Notes: generated by a model from the letters alone, not told the origin. Numbered from the stretch's first letter, positions 6,703 to 15,109 are shown. The stretch: DNA of 20,593 nt from Lachnoclostridium sp. (GCA_015057755.1 SVDR01000044.1:1-20593), one strand, 5' to 3'. Made by a program: numbers and translations.

Positions 6703-6727
6703 GCAGACCGGAATTGCACCGGTCTGC
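6703..6727 (-). terminator. Intra-operon hairpin between purN and purD (attenuator-like)
   Basis: GCAGACCGG (6703-6711) and CCGGTCTGC (6719-6727) form a perfect nine-pair stem with a seven-base loop. On the minus strand only four T follow. It could act as a leaky terminator, an RNA-processing point or a 3'-end stabiliser of the purE-M-N part of the message. Confidence 0.5.
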
Positions 6728-6740
6728 AAAAATAGTCTGA

Positions 6741-7334
6741 TTAAATTCTTCCGTTTGCGATCATATCAATGGCCTGCGGGAGTAAGATCCACTCTGCCTG
6801 CTCCATGACACGTCTCTGCAGTACTTCCGGTGTATCGCCCGGTAATACTTCTACTGCTTTCTGTAAAATGATCGGACCGGAATCCATACCCTCATCTACA
6901 AAATGCACGGTCGCACCTGTCAGTTTTACACCACGTGCAAGTGCTGCCTCGTGTACCTTCAGTCCGTAATAACCCACACCGCAGAAGGACGGGATCAGAG
7001 ACGGATGAATGTTCACGATCTTATTTCTGTATTTTGCGATCATTGCTTCCGGAATCTTTACAAGGAATCCGGCAAGTACGATCAGATCCAGGTTGTAAGA
7101 ATCAATCTTTGCAAGCAGCGCCTCATTGAACGCGTCGCGAGTTGCAAAATCTTTCGGAGATACGCACTCTGCAGCCACATTGTGGTTCTTTGCACGCTCT
7201 AACGCATACGCACCTGCATTGTTACTGATCACAACCTCAATCTTTGCATTGGTAATGGTTCCGTTATCAACCGCATCCAGAATTGCCTGGAGATTGGTTC
7301 CGCCGCCGGATACCAGTACGCCTACTCTTAGCAT
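6741..7334 (-). CDS. purN: Phosphoribosylglycinamide formyltransferase (GAR transformylase)
   Basis: PurN transfers a formyl group from 10-formyltetrahydrofolate to GAR, the third step of purine synthesis. The 197 residues match the family's usual size. SGGGTNLQ (9-16) binds the phosphate of GAR. The catalytic residues are Asn108 and His110 (IVNIHPSLIPSF) and Asp151 (DEGMDSGPIILQ). The ATG overlaps the purM stop in the form ATGCTAA, so translation is coupled to purM. Its own ribosome binding site (AAAGGGTG) is only moderate, which supports coupling. Confidence 0.97.
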   Translation of the reverse strand: MLRVGVLVSGGGTNLQAILDAVDNGTITNAKIEVVISNNAGAYALERAKNHNVAAECVSPKDFATRDAFNEALLAKIDSYNLDLIVLAGFLVKIPEAMIAKYRNKIVNIHPSLIPSFCGVGYYGLKVHEAALARGVKLTGATVHFVDEGMDSGPIILQKAVEVLPGDTPEVLQRRVMEQAEWILLPQAIDMIANGRI

Positions 7335-8359
7335 AAAGTCACACCCTTTTCGCCTTCGATGATGTTACCAATTACAAACGGTGTATCGCCTGTTGTCTTG
7401 ATCGCTTCCATAGTCTTCTCTACATCAGCCGGATCAACTGCAACGATCATACCGATACCCATGTTGAATGTGTTGTACATCATATCTTCTGCGATATTTG
7501 CTCTTTCCTGCATCATCTTGAAGATCGCCGGTACTTCGTAGCTGTCTTTCTTGATCACTGCATGTGTATCTTCTCTTAACATACGCGGAACGTTCTCCTG
7601 GAAGCCGCCGCCTGTAATGTGGGAGCAAGCATGGATACGAACGCCGGCGTTCTTTACTGCCTTTAATGCCTTAACATAGATTCTTGTCGGAGCTAATAAT
7701 GTCTCACCAAGAGTCTTGCCAAGTTCATCATAATATGTATTTAAGCCTTCTTTTGTCAGCTCGTTTTCGAATACTTTACGAACGAGAGAGAAACCGTTGC
7801 TGTGTACGCCTGTGGAAGCCATACCGATCAGCACATCGCCAGCTTTCAGATCTGCGCCTGTGATCATGTCTTTCTTGTCACAAACACCTACGGAGAAACC
7901 TGCAAGGTCATAATCCTCTTCCGGCATAAGACCCGGATGCTCTGCAGTCTCACCGCCGATCAGGGCACACTCAGACTGTAAGCAGCCTTCTGCAACACCT
8001 TTCACGATGTCTGCGATCTTTTCCGGATAGTTCTTACCGCATGCAATATAGTCAAGGAAGAATAACGGCTCGCCGCCTGCACAAGCGATATCATTTACAC
8101 ACATAGCAACTGCGTCGATACCAATTGTGTCGTGCTTATCCATAATAATGGAAAGTTTAACTTTTGTACCACATCCATCTGTACCAGATAAAAGTACCGG
8201 CTCTTCCATCTCTTTGATCTTTGCAAGAGAGAATGCACCAGAGAAACCGCCAAGGCCGCCAAGAACCTCCGGACGCATAGTTTTCTTAACGTGCTCTTTC
8301 ATTAATTCTACGGACTTATAACCAGCTTCAATATCTACTCCAGCTTTCTTGTAATCCAT
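7328..8359 (-). CDS. purM: Phosphoribosylformylglycinamidine cyclo-ligase (AIR synthetase)
   Basis: PurM closes the imidazole ring of FGAM with ATP to give AIR. The 343-residue length is typical. The ATP-binding signature SGTDGCGTKVKL (58-69) is present, followed by DAVAMCVNDIACAGGEPLFFLDY (Asp and Asn metal/substrate residues) and, toward the C-terminus, HITGGGFQENVPRML. The start has AGGAGG seven bases upstream. It sits 36 bases after purE and overlaps purN by seven bases, within one operon. Confidence 0.97.
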   Translation of the reverse strand: MDYKKAGVDIEAGYKSVELMKEHVKKTMRPEVLGGLGGFSGAFSLAKIKEMEEPVLLSGTDGCGTKVKLSIIMDKHDTIGIDAVAMCVNDIACAGGEPLFFLDYIACGKNYPEKIADIVKGVAEGCLQSECALIGGETAEHPGLMPEEDYDLAGFSVGVCDKKDMITGADLKAGDVLIGMASTGVHSNGFSLVRKVFENELTKEGLNTYYDELGKTLGETLLAPTRIYVKALKAVKNAGVRIHACSHITGGGFQENVPRMLREDTHAVIKKDSYEVPAIFKMMQERANIAEDMMYNTFNMGIGMIVAVDPADVEKTMEAIKTTGDTPFVIGNIIEGEKGVTLC

Positions 8360-8395
8360 AATTTCCTCCTAATATGTAAGGTTTATTTGATATAA

Positions 8396-8914
8396 TTATT
8401 TTTTCATAGAAGCAACATACTCTTTGTAACCGATGCTGTCGAGCTTGTCTGCTTTCGCAACAACTTCGTTCTTCATCTGCTCAGAATATGCTTTTAATTT
8501 CTCTAAGATCTCCGGCTCAGAAGTTGCAAGGATCTTCGCAGCCAGGATACCTGCGTTCTTACCGCCGTTGATCGCAACTGTAGCAACCGGAATACCGGAC
8601 GGCATCTGAACGATGGAATACAGAGAGTCTACTCCGCCAAGATCGGAAGTCTTCATCGGAATACCGATAACCGGCATCGGGAATAATGCTGCGCACATAC
8701 CCGGGAGATGAGCTGCCTTACCTGCACCTGCGATAATTACTTTTACGCCTCTGTCTTCTGCTGTCTTTGCATACTCAAAGAAAATATCCGGCTCTCTGTG
8801 TGCGGAAATAATAGTCATCTCATAATCAATGCCCATCTCCTCAAGAAAGTCAGCCGCCTGCGCCATGATCGGCAGATCGGAGTCACTGCCCATTACAATA
8901 CTAACTTTAGCCAT
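8396..8914 (-). CDS. purE: N5-carboxyaminoimidazole ribonucleotide mutase
   Basis: This is a class I PurE of 172 residues, which moves the carboxyl group of N5-CAIR to give CAIR. GSDSDLPIM (9-17) and SAHREPD (37-43) form the active-site loops. His39 is the expected proton carrier, and GAGKAAHLPGM (63-73) is the third conserved loop. A class I enzyme normally needs PurK to make N5-CAIR, and no purK lies in this window. It is the first gene of the purE-M-N-D operon: a strong promoter lies about 80 bases upstream, and GGAGAG precedes the ATG by eight bases. The C-terminal 20 residues are lysine-rich and not part of the core. Confidence 0.96.
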   Translation of the reverse strand: MAKVSIVMGSDSDLPIMAQAADFLEEMGIDYEMTIISAHREPDIFFEYAKTAEDRGVKVIIAGAGKAAHLPGMCAALFPMPVIGIPMKTSDLGGVDSLYSIVQMPSGIPVATVAINGGKNAGILAAKILATSEPEILEKLKAYSEQMKNEVVAKADKLDSIGYKEYVASMKK

Positions 8915-8998
8915 TGTGAACTCTCCTTTTAAATATAATGATTATTCATAAGTTGTTCTAATAAATCAGACAAAAACAAATATTTCGCCTTATAAATC

Positions 8999-9027
8999 AT
9001 AATACTAGCTTTTTCCCAGTACGTCAA
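8999..9027 (-). promoter_or_regulatory. Promoter of the purE-M-N-D operon
   Basis: On the minus strand the -35 is TTGACG (9022-9027), the spacer is exactly 17 bases and the -10 is TATTAT (8999-9004). The start is expected near 8992, giving a leader of about 78 bases. I see neither a purine riboswitch core nor a clear PurR box in that leader. Confidence 0.78.
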
Positions 9028-9076
9028 GACTCAACCTGTTATTTCCTGGAAAGAAGTAATACCTTTGCGTACTTTC

Positions 9077-11209
9077 TTATTTCTCAAGCGGGACATTCAA
9101 TTCCTCCAGTCCCTGAAGTACAAACCGACCTTTTTCAATAATTGCAATCCGCTCTCCATCTGGCTTCACAACCGTGATCCGCTCTAATTCTTTATAAGGA
9201 ATTGTAATATCACAGTGAGCACCAAAATATGCTTTTGATACATCTTCCTTTCTTAATATAGAAACTTCATTGTCACGAGCAATCATTTCTTTTCCGTCAG
9301 GGTTGTACATCGGACTGTCTTCAGACCAACTGTAACAAGTATCACCCACTGCAAAATGTGGTCCCATTTTTTCTACGATCAGAATCGGTAAACGGTCAAT
9401 GATCTGATATTTCTCCGCCATCGCATATGCTGTTGTATTCGTGCCAATCGCAAATTCACCCAACGGAAGGCTCTCATGCTGATTCATGATCTCCTGGATC
9501 ACCAGTTTCCTTCCTGCAATTTTTGCATCTTCTATCGCTTCTTCACTTGCATCTTCCGGAAGCACTTCCAGGAAATTATCGCAAGAGACTTCTGTCACAC
9601 GTCCATTTTCAAATGCCATCTTCAGATTTTTAAACTGTATTTCACCAACATAGACACTGCTTACATTCAAAACGCCTTCCGTTCCTGTCAATTTCGGAGA
9701 AGTAAACACCTCACCCACCGGAATATTGACATCCGCCACACAGTTTTCAAATCTTGTCTGGGTGCTTGGATCCGTCAGTTCCGCCAGGTTTACATGCATA
9801 TTAGTACAATTCTCCCCTTTACCGATAACCTCTACGTACTCTGCCGTATCAAGAACATCAATCAGTTTCTGCTGAATCTTCTGGTATTTCGCGTAGTCAA
9901 GTGTATTAATTTCGATTGTCTCTTCAAAAATACCTTCAAAATCCGATCCAATTGCCGGCACTGGGAACGCTATGATCGTAAAACTTGTCTCATCGCCCGG
10001 AATGTATTCGTTTACAATCGGCATCGACATATTACGATATTCCAGATATAATTTTTGCTGCTTCTCGTCAAATGACCATGCAGCATCTTTATTGATCGGT
10101 GCAAATCCTTCTTCACCAAAAATCTCCACCACTGCCGGACCTGCATAATCTGCCGCCAGCTGTTTGAATTCTTCATACGAAGTCTTTAATACTGCCAGTT
10201 TTCTGTCGCGGAATGCCTTGTCCATGAACAGTGCCATATCGTAACGATGATCGTAATCATACTGTTTATCCGGAGACGTGGAACTATATCCTACTTTTCC
10301 TCCCGGATTACGGTTCATGCTTCCGACCGCCGCACGTGGAATGATCACAGAAAGTCCAACAGCCTCAAAATTTTTAACCGCTTCTTTTATCATCCGCTCA
10401 AAGCCAAGCGGATAGCGAACGACTACGGATTTCTTCTTGGACAGATCGCGCCCCATGACCTGGAAACCGCGAATATATCCATCCGTAAAGGTATCTGCCA
10501 TTTTTTTGATGGTTGTTTCCGGAAGTCCGTTTAAAAATGCAGCAATCTTCTGCTCTTCTTCTGAAATATATTCACCAAACTGATATAAATAAGAAAGATC
10601 GGATAAATCACTTCCCATGATGATGGCTTTGGCAAAATCCATCTCAGGATCCAGTCCTTCACGAATTCGGTAAGTCAATGTCACATCGCAGTAATCGCTC
10701 ATGCACCAATAAAGAATGTCGCGCACAAAGCGAACTGCAGGATTTCCCGCATGGTGTACGCCCAACCGTTCCATGGCGATCTGCACTTCTTCGTCAGCAA
10801 ACACATTGTAGATTTCAATGAGTGCTTCATTATAAATGACCATATCTTCCACTCTCTGCTCATACGCATAGACGATATCGCCACGAATCTCTGTATACAA
10901 AAAGCAAAGCAGCTTTCCTAATTCCTCTCCAAACACATTTGCCGCATATTCAGGATTTGCATAGCTGACTGCATAATTTTCCCCAAGAATATCCTCATAT
11001 AATGCATGGTTTACTGCCGCATGTTCCTCTTTTGTCCAATTCTTACTGTCTCCGGACATCTGTGCCTTCAGAACCTTGTCACACAGTTGAATAAAATCAG
11101 CAACGGAACGAAAATATGCCCGATACGGTTCCTTCACAGACTCTTCTTCCCCAAATCTGCAAATACGCTCCATAGAAAGTTCATATCTTTCACGAATAAA
11201 ATCGTCCAT
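9077..11209 (-). CDS. M29-family metallo-aminopeptidase with long N-terminal extension
   Basis: This 710-residue cytoplasmic protein has an aminopeptidase T (M29) catalytic domain in its C-terminal half. Residues matching the known M29 metal and catalytic set are Glu500 (NIPVGEVFTSP), Glu585 (LGEFAIGT), His618 (GPHFAVGD), Tyr626 (DTCYSW) and His665/Asp667 (GAHCDITI). Typical M29 enzymes have about 410 residues. This protein adds about 250-300 residues in front, rich in acidic and helical segments and with no motif I recognise. Its role is probably removal of N-terminal residues from peptides, with two metal ions. The start has GGAGGGAG seven bases ahead. It has an extended -10 promoter of its own, and I see no clear terminator between it and purE. 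Confidence 0.82.
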   Translation of the reverse strand: MDDFIRERYELSMERICRFGEEESVKEPYRAYFRSVADFIQLCDKVLKAQMSGDSKNWTKEEHAAVNHALYEDILGENYAVSYANPEYAANVFGEELGKLLCFLYTEIRGDIVYAYEQRVEDMVIYNEALIEIYNVFADEEVQIAMERLGVHHAGNPAVRFVRDILYWCMSDYCDVTLTYRIREGLDPEMDFAKAIIMGSDLSDLSYLYQFGEYISEEEQKIAAFLNGLPETTIKKMADTFTDGYIRGFQVMGRDLSKKKSVVVRYPLGFERMIKEAVKNFEAVGLSVIIPRAAVGSMNRNPGGKVGYSSTSPDKQYDYDHRYDMALFMDKAFRDRKLAVLKTSYEEFKQLAADYAGPAVVEIFGEEGFAPINKDAAWSFDEKQQKLYLEYRNMSMPIVNEYIPGDETSFTIIAFPVPAIGSDFEGIFEETIEINTLDYAKYQKIQQKLIDVLDTAEYVEVIGKGENCTNMHVNLAELTDPSTQTRFENCVADVNIPVGEVFTSPKLTGTEGVLNVSSVYVGEIQFKNLKMAFENGRVTEVSCDNFLEVLPEDASEEAIEDAKIAGRKLVIQEIMNQHESLPLGEFAIGTNTTAYAMAEKYQIIDRLPILIVEKMGPHFAVGDTCYSWSEDSPMYNPDGKEMIARDNEVSILRKEDVSKAYFGAHCDITIPYKELERITVVKPDGERIAIIEKGRFVLQGLEELNVPLEK

Positions 11210-11250
11210 CTAACTCCCTCCAATATTCGAATCATTTCAAAGACAACTAC

Positions 11251-11259
11251 AGTATACCA
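11251..11259 (-). promoter_or_regulatory. Extended -10 promoter of the M29 peptidase gene
   Basis: On the minus strand the element reads TGGTATACT, an extended -10, about 45 bases before the ATG. The expected -35 position falls in the T-run of the importer terminator and shows no good hexamer. Confidence 0.5.
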
Positions 11260-11269
11260 CATCGAGCAC

Positions 11270-11309
11270 AAAAAAAGTACACCCTGATGGAATTTCCACC
11301 AAGGTGTAC
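11270..11309 (-). terminator. Terminator of the importer operon
   Basis: On the minus strand GTACACCTTGGTGG (11296-11309) pairs with CCATCAGGGTGTAC (11277-11290), with wobble pairs in the middle and a five-base loop, followed by seven T. It lies 14 bases after the stop of the last permease gene. Confidence 0.9.
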
Positions 11310-11323
11310 CATAAATTATACTA

Positions 11324-12223
11324 TTAACCTTTAACAGCACCAACCATTACGCCTTTTACAAGGTGTTTCTGGATCGCCGGGTACAGCATAACTACCGGAA
11401 GGGAAGCAACTACGATCGTAGCATACTTCAGCAGCTCGGACATACCCTGTAACTTGGCAACCGCGTCAGCGTTGGATACTTTCGTCATATCTACCTCACC
11501 TAAGATAAGGATTTCTCTCATAACCATAGTTAACGGCTGTAAGTTATCCTTATAGAGATAAATCATAGCATTGTAGTAATCGTTCCATTTTGCAACACCA
11601 TAGTACAGTAATAATACTGCAAGGATGGATTTACTTAACGGTACGATAACCTGTAACATATAACGGAACGGGGAACATCCGTCGATCTGACCTGCTTCAT
11701 AAAGGTCATCCGGAATGTTGTTCATGATATATGTTCTACAGATAATCATGTTATATGTAGACATCGCTGTCGGAATGATCATCGCCCATCTTGTATTTAA
11801 AAGACCAAGCTTATTTACAAGGATGTAGGACGGAACCATACCACCACTGAAATACATAGTAAATACGAAGAAGAGGGATACCCAACCTCTGGCTGTGAAC
11901 TCTTTTCTGGAAAGCGGATATGCACAGAGCATAGTCATCGTTAAGTTAAGAACTAAAGATACCGCTACATAGAAAATAGAGTTCAGGAAACCGTTGATCA
12001 GCTTACCATTCTTAAATACTGCCTCATAACCGCGAAGTGTGAAATCAACCGGGAAAAGTTTAACTCTACCACTGATTACCGCCTGCGGCTCAGAGAAGGA
12101 TGCGGATACTACATATATGATCGGATATAAAATCACAAGAGTGATAAGTGTAAGGAATGCATAGATCACAAACGTTACGATCTTATCCTCCAAACTCATC
12201 TGGCTAAATTTCGCTTCTTTCAT
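11324..12223 (-). CDS. Carbohydrate ABC transporter permease, LplC/YtcP type
   Basis: This is a 299-residue inner-membrane permease of a CUT1 sugar importer with about six membrane segments. The cytoplasmic ATPase-docking loop (EAA motif) is EAGQIDGCSPFRYM (176-189) followed by VPLSK. The N-terminal part (ILYPIIYVVSASFSEPQAV) is typical of the LplC/YtcP/YesQ branch. It is the third gene of the operon after the binding protein and the LplB-type permease, 15 bases downstream of the latter, with AAGGAGGAG before the ATG. No ATPase is encoded nearby, so a shared MsmX-type ATPase encoded elsewhere is expected. The substrate is unknown; relatives carry oligosaccharides such as pectin fragments. Confidence 0.9.
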   Translation of the reverse strand: MKEAKFSQMSLEDKIVTFVIYAFLTLITLVILYPIIYVVSASFSEPQAVISGRVKLFPVDFTLRGYEAVFKNGKLINGFLNSIFYVAVSLVLNLTMTMLCAYPLSRKEFTARGWVSLFFVFTMYFSGGMVPSYILVNKLGLLNTRWAMIIPTAMSTYNMIICRTYIMNNIPDDLYEAGQIDGCSPFRYMLQVIVPLSKSILAVLLLYYGVAKWNDYYNAMIYLYKDNLQPLTMVMREILILGEVDMTKVSNADAVAKLQGMSELLKYATIVVASLPVVMLYPAIQKHLVKGVMVGAVKG

Positions 12224-12238
12224 ATCGGCTCCTCCTTC

Positions 12239-13159
12239 TTAGAACAGGCTTGTCTCTGTCAGTTTCTTTGTAGTCTTGTTTACGATGATCAATAATGTAA
12301 ACGCTACAAGGGACTGGAACAGACCAGCCGCTGTGGAATAACCGAAGTTGGAGTTAACGACACCAACTTTGTATACGAAAGTGGAAATAACCTCAGAAAC
12401 ACCTGCGTTCAGGTCATTCTGCATTAAGAATACCTTATCCATACCGATACTTACAACGCTTGCGCAGTTGAAGATCAACTGGATAACGATAGTCGGTAAA
12501 ATAGACGGGAGATCTACGTTCAGAATTCTCTGAAGACGAGAAGCACCGTCAATCATCGCAGCTTCCTGTAAATCCTGGCTTACGCCGGCAAGGGCTGCAA
12601 CGTAAATAATCGATGAATAACCGGCCGACTGCCATACACCGGACCAAACGTATAGATGTCGGAAGTATTCAGGCTTACCAAAGAAGTTGATCGGACTAAT
12701 ACCGATAAGACCTAACAGAGTGTTGATGATACCTGTTCTCTGATCCATCATAGACATCATCATACCTACAAGTACAACGATGGAAATGAAGTACGGCATA
12801 TAAGTAATCATCTGAACAAACTTCTTATACCACATTACACGAACTTCATTGATACCGATCGCAAGAAGAATCGGAATCGGGAAGCTTGCAATGAAGTTAT
12901 AGCAGCCAAGAATCAATGTGTTCTTGATAACCGTCACGGAACTTGTAGAGGTCAAGAACTGCTCAAAATATTTAAAACCGACCCATTTACTGCCCATGAT
13001 ACCACGGCGGATAGAGTAATCCTTGAAAGCGATAACAATACCACCCATTGGAATATACGCAAACACAAATGCATAAATCATCGGAAGGGCAATGATGAGC
13101 CAGAACTGCCAGTTAGCAGCTTTAATCTTATTATTCCCCTGTTTTGCATTGCCTGCCAT
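12239..13159 (-). CDS. Carbohydrate ABC transporter permease, LplB type
   Basis: This is a 306-residue permease with about six membrane segments. It pairs with the LplC-type subunit to form the channel. The segment ALPMIYAFVFAYIPMGGIVIAFKDYSI (24-50) is characteristic of LplB/YtcO-like subunits, and the EAA loop reads EAAMIDGASRLQRILNVDLP (199-218). The start has AAAAGGAGAG ahead. The gene lies directly after a long perfect hairpin that separates it from the binding-protein gene, as expected when the binding protein is made in excess of the membrane subunits. Confidence 0.92.
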   Translation of the reverse strand: MAGNAKQGNNKIKAANWQFWLIIALPMIYAFVFAYIPMGGIVIAFKDYSIRRGIMGSKWVGFKYFEQFLTSTSSVTVIKNTLILGCYNFIASFPIPILLAIGINEVRVMWYKKFVQMITYMPYFISIVVLVGMMMSMMDQRTGIINTLLGLIGISPINFFGKPEYFRHLYVWSGVWQSAGYSSIIYVAALAGVSQDLQEAAMIDGASRLQRILNVDLPSILPTIVIQLIFNCASVVSIGMDKVFLMQNDLNAGVSEVISTFVYKVGVVNSNFGYSTAAGLFQSLVAFTLLIIVNKTTKKLTETSLF

Positions 13160-13177
13160 ACAGTTCTCTCCTTTTCA

Positions 13178-13207
13178 AAACTGCCCACTGAAATCAGTGG
13201 GCAGTTT
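13178..13207 (-). terminator. Perfect 14-bp hairpin between the binding-protein and permease genes
   Basis: AAACTGCCCACTGA (13178-13191) and TCAGTGGGCAGTTT (13194-13207) are fully complementary across a two-base gap. On the minus strand only four T follow before the ribosome binding site of the permease gene. It is probably a partial terminator or a 3'-stabilising stem, like those after malE-type genes. Confidence 0.65.
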
Positions 13208-13250
13208 CATTTAATTATCGGTTAATGAAATTTTAACCCGTTTCAGATGA

Positions 13251-14957
13251 TTATCTGTTGTAAGCTGTTGTGTAGAGGTCAAGCATATCCTGAAGACCAG
13301 CTTTGTTCATAGCCTCAACGTGAGCATCCCAATCAGCATCGATGTCTTTCTGACCTGTGATGAAAGCAACCTCATCCTCTAAAAGGATCTTCTCAACTTC
13401 GACAGCGATTGTACCGATATCTGTAGCTTCTTCAGATGTGATCTTTAACTCGTTAAGCTGGATAAGATCTGTATTGAATGCATACGGCTCCTGTAATTCC
13501 TTGGAAGCGTTGAACAGTAATACTTCAAGTCCATCCGGTGCGTACGGATCTACGCCATCAGCCATAGCCTGACCAAGACGGTATGCTTCCGGAGCTACAC
13601 GGATACCAACGTCCTGCCAGTCGTGGTTCTGAGCTTCACCAGAGTAAACGTTAAGAACTTCGTAAAGAGCCTGCTCGCCAGAGAGACCTTTCTTGCCTTC
13701 CGGATTGAGAACCCAGTCAACACCCTCTTCTGCACCGTACTGGGACATAAGGTCACCTGTCTCGCTATAGAAGAAGTCAACGAATCTGAATGCTGCATCA
13801 AGATCTTCACAAGCATCTGTGATACATACTGCACCTGCAGATACACCGTAGTTCGGCTGTGTCCAAGCGATTCTTGTGCCGTCCGGACCAGCGATCGGAG
13901 CCATCGGAGCGTACTTTCTGTACAGCTCTGCGTTATCTGTGGAGGAGATCATATCAGAGATTGTACCAGCCGGGAAGAATAATACCGGCTCGTCTGCCTG
14001 GTTAACAAGAGTCTTCATCTGCTCAGATGTCTGTGTGAATACGCCATCATAAAGAGCGCCCATATCATAGAGCTCTTTCATGAACTTCAGACCTTCTTTG
14101 TACTCTTCTGTTGTAGCAACGGAGAGCATCTGATTGTTGTTAGCCTGGTCACGAACTACGTAGTCACGTACTGCAAGTGTGGAGGACTTTGTCGGAACGA
14201 ATGTGTAAGCGCCGAGTAACCAGTCCTGAACACGTGTATACCAACCAGAAGCAGCGCCGCCGATTGCGATTCCGTCCGGTTTCATCTCTAAGAATGCTTT
14301 ACATACATCGATGAATTCCTCTGTTGTTGTCGGAATCTCTTTGCCCATCTGCTCTAAGTACTCTGTGTTAACCCACATCTTACGACCATACTTACAGTGG
14401 TAGCAGTCGTTGATGTTAACCATGGAGTAGATCTGACCATCTGTCTCACGGCAAATATCCATGCTGTAACCATTGTCGTTCATAAGTTTGATGTAGTTCG
14501 GTACATACTCTTCTGTCATGTACTCATCGATCGGGATGATGATACCCTCTTTAACGCCAAGACGAGCGATATCCGGGCCAACACCGAAGATGATATCCGG
14601 AATATCGTCGGAGTTCATGATCATGTTTAATTTATCCTGCCAGTCATCACGTGTACCTGTAACGAATGTAAGGTCGAGGTTTAATGTCTCCTCAAGGTAA
14701 AGTGTGAAGTCATTTGTCTCGAAATCTTCTACGTTCGGCATGGACATAGTGAAGATTGTAAGTTCTGCCGGCTCAGCGTCTGCTGCCGGAGCTGCTGTTG
14801 TAGCATCAGCTGCTGCCTGCTGTGCTGCTGTTGTAGCCTCTGCTGCCGGAGCTGCTGTTGTAGCTGCTGTCTCGTTGCTGCCGCAGCCTGTTAATGCGCC
14901 TGTTACCATTGCAGCTGCCATACCAAGAGCTGCAACTCTTTTAATTGTCTTTCTCAT
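13251..14957 (-). CDS. Extracellular solute-binding lipoprotein of a sugar ABC importer (LplA/YtcQ type)
   Basis: This is a 568-residue binding protein. A basic start and hydrophobic helix end in a lipobox LTGC, with Cys25 as the lipid anchor. Residues about 28-65 form a low-complexity Ala/Thr/Pro linker encoded by an imperfect repeat. The rest is a two-lobe binding protein: DDIPDIIFG, VKEGIIIPIDEYM and the C-terminal EKILLEDEVAFITGQ are typical of family 1 LplA/YtcQ proteins. The upstream in-frame ATG at 15110 is rejected. The ATG at 14957 has AAAAGGAGG ahead and gives a normal signal peptide. An extra GGGGAGG in the leader faces a GTG-TAA start-stop pair. Transcription starts from a strong promoter with a G9 spacer tract. 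The ligand is not predictable. Confidence 0.92.
   Translation of the reverse strand: MRKTIKRVAALGMAAAMVTGALTGCGSNETAATTAAPAAEATTAAQQAAADATTAAPAADAEPAELTIFTMSMPNVEDFETNDFTLYLEETLNLDLTFVTGTRDDWQDKLNMIMNSDDIPDIIFGVGPDIARLGVKEGIIIPIDEYMTEEYVPNYIKLMNDNGYSMDICRETDGQIYSMVNINDCYHCKYGRKMWVNTEYLEQMGKEIPTTTEEFIDVCKAFLEMKPDGIAIGGAASGWYTRVQDWLLGAYTFVPTKSSTLAVRDYVVRDQANNNQMLSVATTEEYKEGLKFMKELYDMGALYDGVFTQTSEQMKTLVNQADEPVLFFPAGTISDMISSTDNAELYRKYAPMAPIAGPDGTRIAWTQPNYGVSAGAVCITDACEDLDAAFRFVDFFYSETGDLMSQYGAEEGVDWVLNPEGKKGLSGEQALYEVLNVYSGEAQNHDWQDVGIRVAPEAYRLGQAMADGVDPYAPDGLEVLLFNASKELQEPYAFNTDLIQLNELKITSEEATDIGTIAVEVEKILLEDEVAFITGQKDIDADWDAHVEAMNKAGLQDMLDLYTTAYNR
14779..14864. repeat. Repeated Ala/Thr linker code within the binding-protein gene
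   Basis: The same 26-base string occurs at 14779-14804 and 14839-14864, 60 bases apart and therefore in frame. It encodes the ATTAAPAA units of the linker behind the lipid anchor. Such in-frame repeats can change length by recombination or slippage. Confidence 0.75.
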
Positions 14958-15020
14958 GTTTTTCCTCCTTTTCTGATTACACTTCCTCCCCACGTTATAG
15001 GACAAAGTAATATCACAGAT

Positions 15021-15049
15021 AGTATACCCCCCCCCGAGTAATTTGTCAA
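15021..15049 (-). promoter_or_regulatory. Promoter of the importer operon with G9 spacer tract
   Basis: On the minus strand a perfect -35 TTGACA (15044-15049), a 17-base spacer and a -10 TATACT (15021-15026) are present. Nine consecutive G (C at 15027-15035) abut the -10. Slippage in this tract would change the spacer length and so promoter strength. Confidence 0.8.
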
Positions 15050-15109
15050 CATGTATATGAAGTGTATAATTATTCTTGTTTTTCTGTACGAAATGTAGTA
15101 CATTATTCA

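Noticed and set aside
8915..8998. Purine riboswitch or PurR box in the purE leader
   Set aside because: The leader of about 78 bases lacks the conserved purine-riboswitch loops, and the CGAAATATTTG string is only a poor palindrome, not a PurR box.
9476..10051. 191-residue plus-strand frame opposite the M29 peptidase gene
   Set aside because: Rich in His, Phe, Arg and Cys with no promoter or ribosome binding site. The opposite strand has the M29 signature.
14777..14870. GCTGCT-rich repeat as a mobile or CRISPR-like array
   Set aside because: It is an in-frame low-complexity Ala/Thr linker of a lipoprotein, with only two copies of the 26-base unit.
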